Shown: positions 42,609-52,774, numbered from the stretch's first letter. The stretch: DNA of 64,000 nt from Aedoeadaptatus coxii (GCF_903819215.1 NZ_CAIJCT010000010.1), one strand, 5' to 3'. Program-made: numbers and translations. Notes: generated from the sequence alone by a model not told the origin.

Positions 42609-43496
42609 ATGCATTTTCAAGCCATGATGCAGAAATTACAAACTTATTGGAATGAACAGGGATGTACGGTTTTAGAAGCCTACGATTCGGAAAAAGGCGC
42701 CGGTACTATGAGTCCCCACACCTTTTTAAGAACATTGGGTCCCGAACCCTGGCGTACGGTCTATGTAGAACCGTCGAGACGTCCGGCGGACGGCCGCTAC
42801 GGCGACAACCCGAACCGTCTCTATCAACATCACCAGTTACAAGTTATCTTGAAACCGTCCCCTGAAAATGTTCAAGAGCTTTATCTGAAAAGTTTAGAAG
42901 TGTTGGGAATCGATCCCTTAAAACACGATATTCGTTTTGTAGAGGACAACTGGGAATCTCCCACCCTCGGTGCGTGGGGCCTCGGCTGGGAAGTTTGGCT
43001 CGACGGCATGGAGATTACGCAATTTACTTATTTCCAACAAGTAGGCGGCATTAACTGCGATTTGGAAAGTGCGGAGCTTACGTACGGTTTGGAACGTATT
43101 GCCATGTACCTTCAAAATGTGGATACGGTTTACGACATCGACTGGAACGGCCACATTAAATACGGTGATATCTTTAAAAAAGCGGAATACGAACACTCAA
43201 AATACAGCTTTGAAGTAGCCGATATGGATATGCTGAGAAATCTTTTCGATATTTACGAAAAAGAAGCCAATCGCGTACTCGAGCTTGATCTCGTATTGCC
43301 CGGATATGATTATGTTTTAAAATGTTCCCACACCTTTAATGTACTCGATGCCAGAGGCGCCATTTCCGTTTCCCAACGGGCATCCTATATTTCCAGGGTG
43401 CGTAATCTCGCAAGGCTCGCTGCACAAAAATACATCGAACAGAGAGAGGCTATGGACTTCCCTCTATTAAAGAAAGCGGAGGATGATCATGAGTAA
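42609..43496 (+). CDS. glyQ: Glycyl-tRNA synthetase alpha subunit
   Basis: The 295-residue alpha chain has the class II core with AMMQKLQTYWNEQGC, EPSRRPADGRYGDNPNR and TYFQQVGG. It pairs with GlyS, whose start overlaps its end. A purine-rich GGGGGGAGG site precedes the ATG. The 13-base gap to recO leaves no room for a T-box leader, so glycine-dependent control, if any, must lie elsewhere. Confidence 0.97.
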   Translation: MHFQAMMQKLQTYWNEQGCTVLEAYDSEKGAGTMSPHTFLRTLGPEPWRTVYVEPSRRPADGRYGDNPNRLYQHHQLQVILKPSPENVQELYLKSLEVLGIDPLKHDIRFVEDNWESPTLGAWGLGWEVWLDGMEITQFTYFQQVGGINCDLESAELTYGLERIAMYLQNVDTVYDIDWNGHIKYGDIFKKAEYEHSKYSFEVADMDMLRNLFDIYEKEANRVLELDLVLPGYDYVLKCSHTFNVLDARGAISVSQRASYISRVRNLARLAAQKYIEQREAMDFPLLKKAEDDHE

Positions 43497-45582
43497 TCCG
43501 GAAAGAATTTATTTAATCGAAGTCGGCGTGGAAGAGTTACCTTCTTCCTACGTTCGGAATGCATTAAATGCTTTCCGCGACGATGTGGAGAAGCGTTTGG
43601 ATGAAAACAAATTGGCTTTTGATCACATCGAAGCTTATGCGACACCGCGCCGCTTGAGCCTGATGATTTACGGTATCGCCGAATCTCAGGAAGACATAGA
43701 AGAATGGGTAAAGGGACCTGCCAAAAAGATCGCCTATCTGGAAGACGGATCCATCAACAAACCGCTACTGGGCTTTATGAAGAGCCAAGGCGTAACGGAA
43801 GATGATTTGGAAGTTCGCGAGTTAAAGGGTAATGATTATGTCTATGCCCACATTCATAAAAAAGGTCAATCGGCGGAAGCTATTGTAGCGGACATAATTC
43901 CCGAAGCCATTCGTCACATTCCGTTCCCGAAAAACATGCGTTGGGGCGGCAAGAACATTCGCTTTGCCCGTCCTATCCGTTGGCTCGTTTCCATGCTCGA
44001 TGACAAGGTCGTTCCCTTCGATTTAGAGGGAATTAAACTTGGCAATATGACCAGAGGTCATCGCTTTTTGGGAAGCAGTGCCATTGAAATCGATCACGTG
44101 GCACATTACGAAGAACTTCTCGAAAAGAATTACGTCATCTTAGATCACGAAAAGCGTAAAGAAAAAATTCTCTACCAAATTCGTCACATGGCTAAATCAA
44201 ACGGCGGCGACATTCGATCCGACGAGGATTTGTTGGAAGAACTTACTTTCATCGTGGAATATCCCACAGCAATTCTCGGTAATGTTCAGGAAAAATACCT
44301 GGCACTGCCTGCTGTCGTTATTACAACGCCCATGCGCGAACATCTGCGTTTTACGCCGGTTTACAGTCCGGAAGGAGATCTTCTACCTTACTTTATTACC
44401 ATTCGCAACGGCAACGAAGACTATCAGGAAGTCGTGGCAGAAGGTAACGAAAAAGTGTTAGAGGCACGTTTAGAAGACGCTCGCTTCTTCTTTGAAAACG
44501 ACCGCTCCCGTCCGCTGGAAGACTATGTGCCCGCTTTAGACGGCATCGTATTCCAGGAAAAACTGGGTACCATGGCGGATAAATCCAAACGTATCTCCAA
44601 TCTCGTGGTGCGCATCGGTGAAATTTTAGCCGTTAATGAAAAGACGGTCGAATCGGCACAAAGGGCATGCTACCTTTCCAAAGCCGATCTTACCACCAAC
44701 ATGGTACAGGAATTTACGGAACTTGAAGGAATTATCGGAAGCATTTATGCCAAGCTTGACGGGGAAGAAGACATTGTCTGCTCAGCCATTAAAGAGCAGT
44801 ACATGCCCGTCGCAAGCGGTGCCGAACTTCCCGAAACTACAACAGGTACCATCGTCTCGTTGGCAGATAAATTTGACACCATCTGCGGCTTGTTTGCCAT
44901 CGGTCAAGTGCCGACGGGAAGTCAAGACCCCTTTGCCCTTCGTCGCAAAGCCATCGGCATTTTGCGCATGATCAATGAAAAACGCTGGGAACTTCCTTTG
45001 AGCGAATGTATCGAAGCGTCCTTATTCGGATTTGTAGATTCTATGGGTCTCGTCTTCGATGTGGAAGAAGTTAGCGGACAAATTTTGGATTTCTTCCGCG
45101 GCCGTATTTCCACCATGCTTGATGAAGACGGTATTCGTTACGACATCGTCGAAGCCCTAAACGATATTCGTGGAGAAGACAGTTTACGTATTTTTGAAAA
45201 AGCGAAGGCTCTTCAAGTATTCTTTACCGAAGATGATCGTAAATCCTTCCTAGAAGCCGTTACTCGGGTAGAAAACCTGGCGGCAAAAGCGGAACCCCTC
45301 GAAGGCGCTATCGACGAATCCTTAATGACGGAAACGGAATTTGCCCTATACCGCGGCGTTCTCAGTATCGAAGACGATCTTAACGAACTTTACGGTAAGC
45401 GGAAAGATTACGATTATCTCGAGTTATTGGCTACTTTAACCGAACTCATTCACAACTATTTCGACGATGTAATGGTTATGGCGGAAGAGGAAGAGCTTAA
45501 GATCAATCGCTTGAAACTCGTACAAAAAATCAATAATTTAGTACAAAGAGAATTTAACGGGAAGCAAATTGTCGAAAGTTAG
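43489..45582 (+). CDS. glyS: Glycyl-tRNA synthetase beta subunit
   Basis: The 697-residue beta chain starts at the ATG at 43489 (MSNPERIYLIEVGVEELPS), six bases after GGAGG, and overlaps glyQ by 8 bases. It carries the tRNA-recognition and HD-like regions of the family (PFPKNMRWGG; ADKFDTICGLFAIGQVPTGSQDPFALRR). With GlyQ it charges tRNA-Gly. Confidence 0.97.
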   Translation: MSNPERIYLIEVGVEELPSSYVRNALNAFRDDVEKRLDENKLAFDHIEAYATPRRLSLMIYGIAESQEDIEEWVKGPAKKIAYLEDGSINKPLLGFMKSQGVTEDDLEVRELKGNDYVYAHIHKKGQSAEAIVADIIPEAIRHIPFPKNMRWGGKNIRFARPIRWLVSMLDDKVVPFDLEGIKLGNMTRGHRFLGSSAIEIDHVAHYEELLEKNYVILDHEKRKEKILYQIRHMAKSNGGDIRSDEDLLEELTFIVEYPTAILGNVQEKYLALPAVVITTPMREHLRFTPVYSPEGDLLPYFITIRNGNEDYQEVVAEGNEKVLEARLEDARFFFENDRSRPLEDYVPALDGIVFQEKLGTMADKSKRISNLVVRIGEILAVNEKTVESAQRACYLSKADLTTNMVQEFTELEGIIGSIYAKLDGEEDIVCSAIKEQYMPVASGAELPETTTGTIVSLADKFDTICGLFAIGQVPTGSQDPFALRRKAIGILRMINEKRWELPLSECIEASLFGFVDSMGLVFDVEEVSGQILDFFRGRISTMLDEDGIRYDIVEALNDIRGEDSLRIFEKAKALQVFFTEDDRKSFLEAVTRVENLAAKAEPLEGAIDESLMTETEFALYRGVLSIEDDLNELYGKRKDYDYLELLATLTELIHNYFDDVMVMAEEEELKINRLKLVQKINNLVQREFNGKQIVES

Positions 45583-45589
45583 GTGCTAA

Positions 45590-46213
45590 ATGAAACTGAC
45601 GGAGCGGCAAGAGCAAATTATCGCCATTGTAAAAGATCGCGGCCCGATTATCGGCGACGATATTGCCGGAAGTTTGGAACTTGCCCGAGGGACAATTCGA
45701 AATGACCTCAGTGTTTTGACCATGCTCGGTTATTTAGATGCCCGGCCGAAAGTCGGATATTATTACAAAGGTAAGCCGGAGCTTGTGCGCATACGGGATG
45801 TACTCGATTCCATTAAAGTGGAAGATATTATGAGCGTACCCGTCGTGCAAGACGAAAAAGCCAGCGTCTACGACGTGATCTGCACGATCTTTTTGGAAAA
45901 TATCGGCACGGTCTTTATAACACGTTGCGGGGAAATAGTCGGCTGTGTTTCGCGAAAAGATTTATTGCGTTCCGCCATTGGAACGGCGGATCTCGAGAAG
46001 ACGCCGATTTCCATGATTATGACCCGCATGCCCAATATTATCAGCGTCGGGCCCGAAGATTCCATTTACGAGGCCTGCATTAAAATCGAGCAAGGTGAAA
46101 TCGACGCGCTGCCTGTGCTTTCCGGAGAGAAAGATTTAAAAGTGGTAGGGCGCATTACCAAGACCAATATTAACCGTTTAATGGTAGATTTAGGGGGAGA
46201 CGATGTACAGTAA
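45590..46213 (+). CDS. ccpN: HTH plus CBS-domain transcription regulator (CcpN type)
   Basis: The 207-residue protein has an N-terminal winged-helix domain (IIGDDIAGSLELARGTIRNDL) and two CBS domains (about residues 78-200) with SVYDVICTIF and DALPVLSG. This is the YqzB/CcpN family that represses gluconeogenic genes and is usually placed next to ppsR, as here. Its DNA-binding targets in this organism are unknown. It overlaps the next gene by 11 bases. Confidence 0.9.
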   Translation: MKLTERQEQIIAIVKDRGPIIGDDIAGSLELARGTIRNDLSVLTMLGYLDARPKVGYYYKGKPELVRIRDVLDSIKVEDIMSVPVVQDEKASVYDVICTIFLENIGTVFITRCGEIVGCVSRKDLLRSAIGTADLEKTPISMIMTRMPNIISVGPEDSIYEACIKIEQGEIDALPVLSGEKDLKVVGRITKTNINRLMVDLGGDDVQ

Positions 46214-47036
46214 TCAGCCGGACCAAGACAATGTTTTAATGGTTTACGTCATTAGCGACAGTATCGGCGAAACGGGGGAACTCATCGCCAAGGCGTCGGT
46301 AAAACAGTTTGATACGACGGAATTTATGATTAAACGATTCCCCTATACCAACACGGTGGATCAAATTAAGCCTTTATTGGAAGAAGCGGCACAACACAAA
46401 AAAGCATTGGTGGTCTACACCAATGTGGACGCGGAAACGAGAGCTTACATTAAGCGGAAAAAAGAAGAGCTTCATCTTCATACAGTGGATGTTATGGGGC
46501 CGCCTATGAATGAGCTGGAATCGATTTTAGGATACGAACCTATGCGAGAACCCGGACTTATTCGACGCCTGGACGATAACTACTTTAAAAAGGTGGAAGC
46601 TATCGAGTTTGCCGTACAATATGACGACGGCAAAGACCCGAGAGGTATTGTAAAGGCGGACATCGTCCTCGTAGGCGTAAGCCGTACATCGAAGACGCCC
46701 CTTTCCATGTATCTCGCCAACAAGCTTTATAAGGTTGCCAATGTGCCCTTGGTACCGGAAGTTCCGGTGCCGAAAGAGGTTTATAAAAAAGATAATCGAC
46801 GCCTCTTCGGTCTCGTGGCGAATTCGGAAAAACTCTACACCATTCGCGAAGAACGCCTCCGCGCCCTCGGGCTTAATTCCTCTGCAAAATACGCCAATGT
46901 GGATCGTATCGAAGAGGAAGTGGATTATTCCGTGCGTATTATGCGCGATATCGGCTGCACCATTATCGACGTATCCAACAAGGCTATTGAGGAGACGGCG
47001 GAAATCATTAACGACTATATGATGGAAAGATTTTAG
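46203..47036 (+). CDS. ppsR: Pyruvate, phosphate dikinase regulatory protein (kinase/pyrophosphorylase)
   Basis: The 277-residue protein starts with VYVISDSIGETGELI and has the P-loop GVSRTSKTPLSMYLANK and the later NSEKLYTIREERL. It phosphorylates and reactivates pyruvate phosphate dikinase. The pairing with a CcpN-type gene matches Bacillus YqfL next to YqzB. Confidence 0.93.
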   Translation: MYSNQPDQDNVLMVYVISDSIGETGELIAKASVKQFDTTEFMIKRFPYTNTVDQIKPLLEEAAQHKKALVVYTNVDAETRAYIKRKKEELHLHTVDVMGPPMNELESILGYEPMREPGLIRRLDDNYFKKVEAIEFAVQYDDGKDPRGIVKADIVLVGVSRTSKTPLSMYLANKLYKVANVPLVPEVPVPKEVYKKDNRRLFGLVANSEKLYTIREERLRALGLNSSAKYANVDRIEEEVDYSVRIMRDIGCTIIDVSNKAIEETAEIINDYMMERF

Positions 47037-47044
47037 GTGATCGT

Positions 47045-48070
47045 ATGCTTTTAAGGGAGCACTGGGAACAGGTCGAAAACGCAATTCTTTCCGAAAAGGC
47101 GGCCCATGCGGCAAATTCAAAAGGACGCTTACAAGATGAAGTGCCTTGCGAATTCAGAACATGTTATCAGCGGGATCGGGATCGCATTATCCATTCCAAG
47201 GCTTTTCGCCGCTTAAAACACAAAACCCACGTGTTTATTGCACCGGAGGGGGATCACTACCGCACCCGCTTGACCCATACGCTGGAAGTGGCGCAAATAG
47301 CGCGGACGATGGCGAGAGGCTTGCGCTTAAATGAAGACCTGGTTGAGGCCATTGCGCTCGGACACGATTTGGGCCATACGCCTTTCGGTCATTCCGGAGA
47401 AGCGGTATTGGAGCAACTGAATTCGAAAGGATTCGATCACGCTAAACAAAGTTTGCGCATCGTAGATCTTTTGGAATCTAAACCCGGGCGAGAAGGTCTC
47501 AATTTAACGTGGGAAGTGCGCGACGGTATTTTACACCACTCTAAGGAGCAGAGGGCCAATCCCGCTCACACTCTGGAAGGGCAGATTATTAAATTCGCCG
47601 ATCGCATCGCCTATTTAAATCACGATATCGACGATTCCATACGCGCCGGCGTCCTGAAACTAGAGGATATACCAAAGGATGTGGCAGAGGTTCTCGGAAC
47701 GACCCATTCCGAAAGAATTACCACCCTTGTAAAGAGCATTATCGATTATGGAATTGACGATGACGTCGTGGGAATGGACGAGGATATTTACAGCGCGATG
47801 ATTTCGCTGCGGCAGTTTATGTTCCAAAATGTCTATTTCAATAAAAAGGTGAAGAGCGAAGACGGAAAAGTGGAGCGGCTCATAAAGGATCTCTATTTCT
47901 ACTTTATGGAACACCGCGACGCCATTCCCAAAGAGCATCTCTTATTTGCGGAAAAACACGGCGTAAGCGACGAGGATACGGTAACTGATTACATTGCCGG
48001 CATGACCGATCGCTTCGCGATAAATCTTTGGAAAGAATTGTTTGTACCAAAAGATTGGCATACGCTTTAA
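47045..48070 (+). CDS. dgt: Deoxyguanosinetriphosphate triphosphohydrolase-like HD protein
   Basis: The 341-residue HD protein has FRRLKHKTHVF, HYRTRLTHTLEVAQIAR, and the HD motif GHDLGHTPFGHSGE (about residue 109). It is homologous to bacterial dGTPases; the substrate range is inferred. It precedes dnaG as in many Bacillota. Confidence 0.9.
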   Translation: MLLREHWEQVENAILSEKAAHAANSKGRLQDEVPCEFRTCYQRDRDRIIHSKAFRRLKHKTHVFIAPEGDHYRTRLTHTLEVAQIARTMARGLRLNEDLVEAIALGHDLGHTPFGHSGEAVLEQLNSKGFDHAKQSLRIVDLLESKPGREGLNLTWEVRDGILHHSKEQRANPAHTLEGQIIKFADRIAYLNHDIDDSIRAGVLKLEDIPKDVAEVLGTTHSERITTLVKSIIDYGIDDDVVGMDEDIYSAMISLRQFMFQNVYFNKKVKSEDGKVERLIKDLYFYFMEHRDAIPKEHLLFAEKHGVSDEDTVTDYIAGMTDRFAINLWKELFVPKDWHTL

Positions 48071-48085
48071 AAGTGGGGTGAGGAC

Positions 48086-49864
48086 ATGGCATCGATCATC
48101 GACGACGAGATTATCGAGCGAGTAAAAAGCGAATCGGATATCGTCGAGGTCATAGGGCGTTATACAAAACTTCAAAAAAAAGGACGAAGCTATATGGGGC
48201 TGTGTCCTTTTCATGGAGAAAAGACGCCCTCTTTTTCTGTGCAACCGGAAAAAGGATATTACCATTGCTTCGGCTGCGGCGTCGGCGGCGATGTCATTAA
48301 ATTCCTCATGGAAAAAGAAGGCCTGGGCTTTATAGAGGCTGTGGAGCGTTTAGCCGGAGAGCTGAATATTGATTTAAAGCCGGCTTACCGAAATGACGAA
48401 ATGACGAAAAAGCGTGAGCGTTTTGCCGCCATGAATAGGGAGGCGGCGCTGTACTACATGGGCATTCTCAGCCGCAATCCCTACTCCTTGCGTTATTTGG
48501 AGAATCGCGGCATCGGTAGAGATATGATCCTCGCTTTCGGTTTAGGTTTTGCACCGGCCGGAGGCGACCAGATTTTAAAACATTTGTCGAATAAGGGTTA
48601 TTCGGAAGAGGAAATGGTCGAGGCCAATCTCGTGTCCTACAACGAAAAGCGCAATCATTATTACGATCGCTTTCGCAATCGCATTATTTTTCCCATTATC
48701 GACACAAAATCGAGGGTCGTCGGCTTTGGAGGAAGGGTGTTGGACGATTCCCTGCCTAAGTATTTAAATTCCTCCGATACGCCTCTATACAAAAAAAGCA
48801 GGGAGCTTTACGGCCTAAATCGCCTGATGAAAGTAAGTAATCGGGAGCGGATTTTACTGGTAGAAGGCTATATGGACGTAATTTCCCTCCACGCTCAGGG
48901 CATAGGATACGCCGTGGCAAGCCTCGGCACCTCTCTTACACAGGAACAGGCCCATATGATGAAGCGCTACGGCAAGCAGGTTTATATTTGCTACGACGGC
49001 GACAGCGCCGGGCAACGGGCCACCATGCGTGCCATCGATATTTTAATGGCGGAAGATATGCGGCCGCGCATCGTTGTTTTAGACGGTGGCCACGATCCCG
49101 ACGATTACATTAGAACCTATGGAAAAATTGCCTTTGAAAGCAAAATCACTCAAGGGCTCGCCGCCACCGATTACGAAGTGGCGATGCTCGAAAAAGAATA
49201 TAATTTACACGACGCATCGTCTCTTTCCGATTTTTTAAATCAGGTGAGCGTCGTATTGGAAAAAATAAAGAGTCCCGTGGAGCGGGATGTTTACGCGACG
49301 AAATATGCGGAAGCTTACGGCATTCGCCCGGAATCGTTCCGAGCGCAAATAAAAGCTCAACAGGTAACGCCGAAGCCGAGAAAAGAGGAAGAGCAAAAAA
49401 AGAAGAATCCTCACGGCGGGCTGTGGCTGAGATTGCTTCAGTATGCCCTGGAGGAAGAAGATTTTTACGCCATTTTACTTAAAAGAGAACAGTGGAAATA
49501 TGTTTTGAGCGAAGAAGAAGGCGAACTTTTTCAACGGCTGGGCGATCTCTATAAAGAAGATCTTACGGGCGATAAGCGAAAGCAACGCTTTTTCGATATG
49601 TATCCGGAATTAATTGAGGGTTTTTCATCGCTGACAAAGGGTATGGATCTAATACAAGGCGAGGCGATCGTCAACGAACTTATCGATCGCATTTATGAAG
49701 AAGGCCTTAAGACGCGTCGGGATCAGCTTCTTAAAAACATTGAGGCGATTGAGAAAAGCGGCGAAAGTGACGGGCAGGCTCCCGAAACATTGAATCAAAG
49801 ATTACTTGAACTTAATGAAATAAATACGCGACTACACGATATGGAGAAGGGGGATTTCGCTTAG
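48086..49864 (+). CDS. dnaG: DNA primase
   Basis: The 592-residue primase has the N-terminal zinc finger CPFHGEKTPSF plus YHCFGCGVGGD, the Toprim domain (LVEGYMDVISL and CYDGDSAGQRAT), and a C-terminal helicase-binding region. It makes RNA primers at forks. It lies in the dnaG-rpoD macromolecular synthesis operon. Confidence 0.96.
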   Translation: MASIIDDEIIERVKSESDIVEVIGRYTKLQKKGRSYMGLCPFHGEKTPSFSVQPEKGYYHCFGCGVGGDVIKFLMEKEGLGFIEAVERLAGELNIDLKPAYRNDEMTKKRERFAAMNREAALYYMGILSRNPYSLRYLENRGIGRDMILAFGLGFAPAGGDQILKHLSNKGYSEEEMVEANLVSYNEKRNHYYDRFRNRIIFPIIDTKSRVVGFGGRVLDDSLPKYLNSSDTPLYKKSRELYGLNRLMKVSNRERILLVEGYMDVISLHAQGIGYAVASLGTSLTQEQAHMMKRYGKQVYICYDGDSAGQRATMRAIDILMAEDMRPRIVVLDGGHDPDDYIRTYGKIAFESKITQGLAATDYEVAMLEKEYNLHDASSLSDFLNQVSVVLEKIKSPVERDVYATKYAEAYGIRPESFRAQIKAQQVTPKPRKEEEQKKKNPHGGLWLRLLQYALEEEDFYAILLKREQWKYVLSEEEGELFQRLGDLYKEDLTGDKRKQRFFDMYPELIEGFSSLTKGMDLIQGEAIVNELIDRIYEEGLKTRRDQLLKNIEAIEKSGESDGQAPETLNQRLLELNEINTRLHDMEKGDFA

Positions 49865-50974
49865 ATGACTAAGAGCAATGATCAAATGCACGAGTTTGAT
49901 GAACATATTATGGAGAAAGATCCGGCCATTGAAAAATTATTTAAAAAAGGCGTTCAAAAAGGAAGTTTAACGACTAAAGAAGTCGTCGATGCCCTGGAAG
50001 ATATCGATCTTTCCAGCGACGAAATGGACGATATTTACGCCGAATTCGAAGATCTTGACGTGGATATTTTAAAAGACGAGGATCAAGAAGAAAAAAAGAT
50101 CAAGGTCGAGGATAAAAAGAAAAAAGAAAGCCCCGTACGAAGCGGCAATGTGGACGACCCGGTGCGCATGTATTTAAAAGAGATCGGGAAGATTCCTCTG
50201 TTGGAAGCCGATGAAGAAGTTGAAATCGCCAAGCGCATGGAAGAGGGAGACGAGCTTGCCAAGCGGGAACTTGCCGAGGCAAATTTGCGTCTTGTCGTCA
50301 GCATCGCCAAACGCTATGTGGGCCGCGGCATGAGCTTTTTAGATTTAATCCAAGAAGGCAATCTCGGATTAATGAAAGCCGTGGATAAATTCGACTATAA
50401 AAAAGGCTTCAAGTTCTCTACCTATGCGACCTGGTGGATTCGCCAAGCCATTACCCGCGCCATTGCTGATCAGGCGCGTACGATTCGTATTCCCGTACAC
50501 ATGGTGGAAACCATTAATAAATTAGTAAGAGTGCAACGCCAATTGGTGCAAGATTTAGGTCGAGATCCTCAGCCGGAAGAAATCGCCGAGGAAATGGGCA
50601 TTACCGTGGAAAAAGTGCGTGAAATTCAAAAGATCGCTCAAGAGCCCGTCAGTTTGGAAACGCCTATTGGGGAAGAGGAAGATTCTCACTTAGGTGATTT
50701 TATTCCCGACGACGATATTTTATCTCCTCAAGAAGCGGCGACATTTACGCTTTTAAAAGAACAACTAGGCGACGTGCTGACGACGCTTACGGAAAGAGAA
50801 AAACAGGTCCTTACCCTTCGCTTCGGCTTGGAAGACGGGCGCGCCCGTACTCTGGAAGAAGTAGGCAGGGAATTTGACGTTACCCGGGAGCGGATCCGCC
50901 AAATTGAGGCAAAGGCTCTTCGTAAATTGCGCCATCCGAGTCGCAGTAAAAAACTAAAGGATTTCCTCGAATGA
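49865..50974 (+). CDS. rpoD: RNA polymerase primary sigma factor
   Basis: The 369-residue sigma-A begins with an acidic region 1.1-like tail, then PVRMYLKEIGKIPLL (1.2), FKFSTYATWWIRQAITRAI (2.3-2.4, cut short here) and the region 4 end ERIRQIEAKALRKLRHP. It recognises the TTGACA/TATAAT promoters seen in the window. It is 1 base from the dnaG stop codon and overlaps trmK by 4 bases. Confidence 0.97.
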   Translation: MTKSNDQMHEFDEHIMEKDPAIEKLFKKGVQKGSLTTKEVVDALEDIDLSSDEMDDIYAEFEDLDVDILKDEDQEEKKIKVEDKKKKESPVRSGNVDDPVRMYLKEIGKIPLLEADEEVEIAKRMEEGDELAKRELAEANLRLVVSIAKRYVGRGMSFLDLIQEGNLGLMKAVDKFDYKKGFKFSTYATWWIRQAITRAIADQARTIRIPVHMVETINKLVRVQRQLVQDLGRDPQPEEIAEEMGITVEKVREIQKIAQEPVSLETPIGEEEDSHLGDFIPDDDILSPQEAATFTLLKEQLGDVLTTLTEREKQVLTLRFGLEDGRARTLEEVGREFDVTRERIRQIEAKALRKLRHPSRSKKLKDFLE

Positions 50975-51642
50975 TGCCGGAATCAAAACGCCTTCAGCGG
51001 GTGCTTGAACTGGTTGAACCCGTGGACTGCATAGGAGATATCGGCTGTGATCACGGCTATATCTCCTATGCTCTTTTAGAGGGCAATCTCGCCAAAAAAG
51101 TAATCGCAAGCGATATTTCGGCGCCCAGTTTGGAAAAAGCGAGAAGTCTTTTGTCGTCGCGATTTTCTCAAGAGTCATTTAGCTTAAGAGTAGGCGACGG
51201 CCTGAAGCCCATGGAAGTGGGCGAGATGAATGGGGCCATTATTATGGGCATGGGCGGCCGATTAATTGCCGATATTTTGCAACGTGATCCGGATAAAGCG
51301 GCTGCTTTGGAGTATTTGATTTTACAACCTATGCAGGGAGCGGAAGACCTATTCGATTATTTGAACGCATCGGGTTTTGCGTTACTTCAATCGGATCTTG
51401 TGGAAGAGCGCGGAAAATTTTATCCCGTTCTTCTCGTAAAAAAAGGCGACGGCTCGACCATCAGCTGGAAAAGTTTTGCTCAACGGGATGATTTTATTCC
51501 TATGGCGGAAAAAGAACTGGAAAGACTTCGCGGTGTACGATGCGCCGTTGAAAAAAGCGGGCGGGCGGATGTCATCGAAAAAGCGGAAGCCGATGTAAAA
51601 GTATGGGAGGATTATCTTGAATACAGTAGAACTCATCAATAA
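50971..51642 (+). CDS. trmK: tRNA (adenine22-N1)-methyltransferase
   Basis: The 223-residue Rossmann protein has the SAM motif GDIGCDHGYISYALL and IMGMGGRLIADIL. It methylates A22 of bacterial tRNAs. Two adjacent ATG codons (50971, 50974) are possible; the first is used. Gene order rpoD-trmK-nif3 is standard for Bacillota. Confidence 0.93.
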   Translation: MMPESKRLQRVLELVEPVDCIGDIGCDHGYISYALLEGNLAKKVIASDISAPSLEKARSLLSSRFSQESFSLRVGDGLKPMEVGEMNGAIIMGMGGRLIADILQRDPDKAAALEYLILQPMQGAEDLFDYLNASGFALLQSDLVEERGKFYPVLLVKKGDGSTISWKSFAQRDDFIPMAEKELERLRGVRCAVEKSGRADVIEKAEADVKVWEDYLEYSRTHQ

Positions 51643-52372
51643 ATTACGAGCATGGGCGCCGGAAGATTTACAGGAGCCTTGGGATAAAACGGGTTGGCAA
51701 TTGCGATTAGGAGAGCGAGAGGTGAAAAATGTCGTCGTGGCCATGGATGTTACCCGCGATGTGGTCGATCTTGCCATGGAAAAAAGAGCGGAGCTCATCA
51801 TAACCCATCATCCCTTTATTTTTTCGCCCCTGGAAATGGTAGAGGATAGGACGCTTAGAGGAAAAATGGTGTGCGATCTTATTCGCCATAACATTTCCGT
51901 CTATTCCTCCCATACATCCATGGACAAAGCAAAAGGCGGCGTGAACGATCAGTGGATCGAAAAGCTGAGCCTTCAAGACGTAACGGTACTGAGTGATGAG
52001 GAAGAGCTGGGAATTCTCGGCACGTCATCTTTAAGCTTAAAGGATCTAAAAGAGATTTTCGAAAGGGAATCTATTACCGGCATTCGTTGTTACGGGCAGA
52101 AAAAAGAGCGCGTGGAGAGAGTTGCGTTTGTAGGCGGAAGTGGCGCGGATTTTATAGATGAAGCGGCGTTTAAAGGAGCCGATGTTTTAATTACTGGTGA
52201 TGTGAAACATCACGACGGCCAACGGGCCTACGAAATCGGGCTTATGGTCCTGGACATCGGTCATTTTCACAGCGAAAAAGCAATTTTAGAAGCCATGGCT
52301 GCTTGGGTGGAAGACGTTTCAGACGCGACGGCTCACGTCGTCATGAACAGTCCTTTTGTCTTTGATATTTAA
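51617..52372 (+). CDS. Nif3-like dinuclear metal centre protein
   Basis: The 251-residue protein starts with TTG six bases after GGGAGG. It has the metal-binding motifs ITHHPFIF and a C-terminal DIGHFHSEKAIL pair that build the two-metal site, and SSHTSMDKAKGGVND. It is the single-domain type without the middle PII-like insert of longer relatives. Function is uncertain; the metal centre is well supported. Confidence 0.9.
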   Translation: MNTVELINKLRAWAPEDLQEPWDKTGWQLRLGEREVKNVVVAMDVTRDVVDLAMEKRAELIITHHPFIFSPLEMVEDRTLRGKMVCDLIRHNISVYSSHTSMDKAKGGVNDQWIEKLSLQDVTVLSDEEELGILGTSSLSLKDLKEIFERESITGIRCYGQKKERVERVAFVGGSGADFIDEAAFKGADVLITGDVKHHDGQRAYEIGLMVLDIGHFHSEKAILEAMAAWVEDVSDATAHVVMNSPFVFDI

Positions 52373-52390
52373 AGAGCCCTATGGTAAAAT
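52362..52390 (+). promoter_or_regulatory. Promoter of rnpB
   Basis: TTGATA (52362-52367) and TAAAAT (52385-52390) are 17 bases apart with an extended TG. The -35 lies in the last codons of the Nif3-like gene. Confidence 0.8.
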
Positions 52391-52393
52391 AAG

Positions 52394-52725
52394 AAGTCGA
52401 GTACGTCGGTTAACTGCGCGTATGCGAGGAAAGTCCGTGCTTCACAGAGTAAGGATGCCGGATAACGTCCGGTGGGGGCGACCCTAAGGCTAGTGCAACA
52501 GAGAGATACCGCCTGAAAAGGTAAGGGTGGAAAGGTGAGGTAAGAGCTCACCAGCGCATAGGCGACTATGTGGCTATGTAAACCCCATCCGAAGCAAGAC
52601 CAAAGTGGATTAAAGGCGATTACTCGTCGCCTCCGGATAGGTAGGTCGCTAGAGCCTTCCGGTGACGGAAGGTCCAGATAGATAGTTAACGAATACAAAA
52701 CACGGCTTATAGACGTAGTCGACAA
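52394..52725 (+). ncRNA. rnpB: RNase P RNA
   Basis: GAGGAAAGTCC (52426-52436), a following ACAGAGAGATACCGCC, the GGTAAGAGCTCACC-type stem and the end CGGCTTATAGAC are the conserved RNase P core elements. The ends pair: GTCGAGTACGTC (52396-52407) with GACGTAGTCGAC (52712-52723), 11 of 12 bases, forming P1. The pattern fits class A rather than the Bacillus class B type. It cleaves pre-tRNA leaders. Ends are approximate. Confidence 0.93.
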
Positions 52726-52750
52726 GAGCGGAGAATCCTCCGCTTTTTTT
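52726..52750 (+). terminator. Terminator of rnpB
   Basis: GCGGAG (52728-52733) pairs with CTCCGC (52738-52743) around AATC and continues into a run of seven T. Confidence 0.88.
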
Positions 52751-52774
52751 GTACATATTTCAAAGGAGTGTGGG

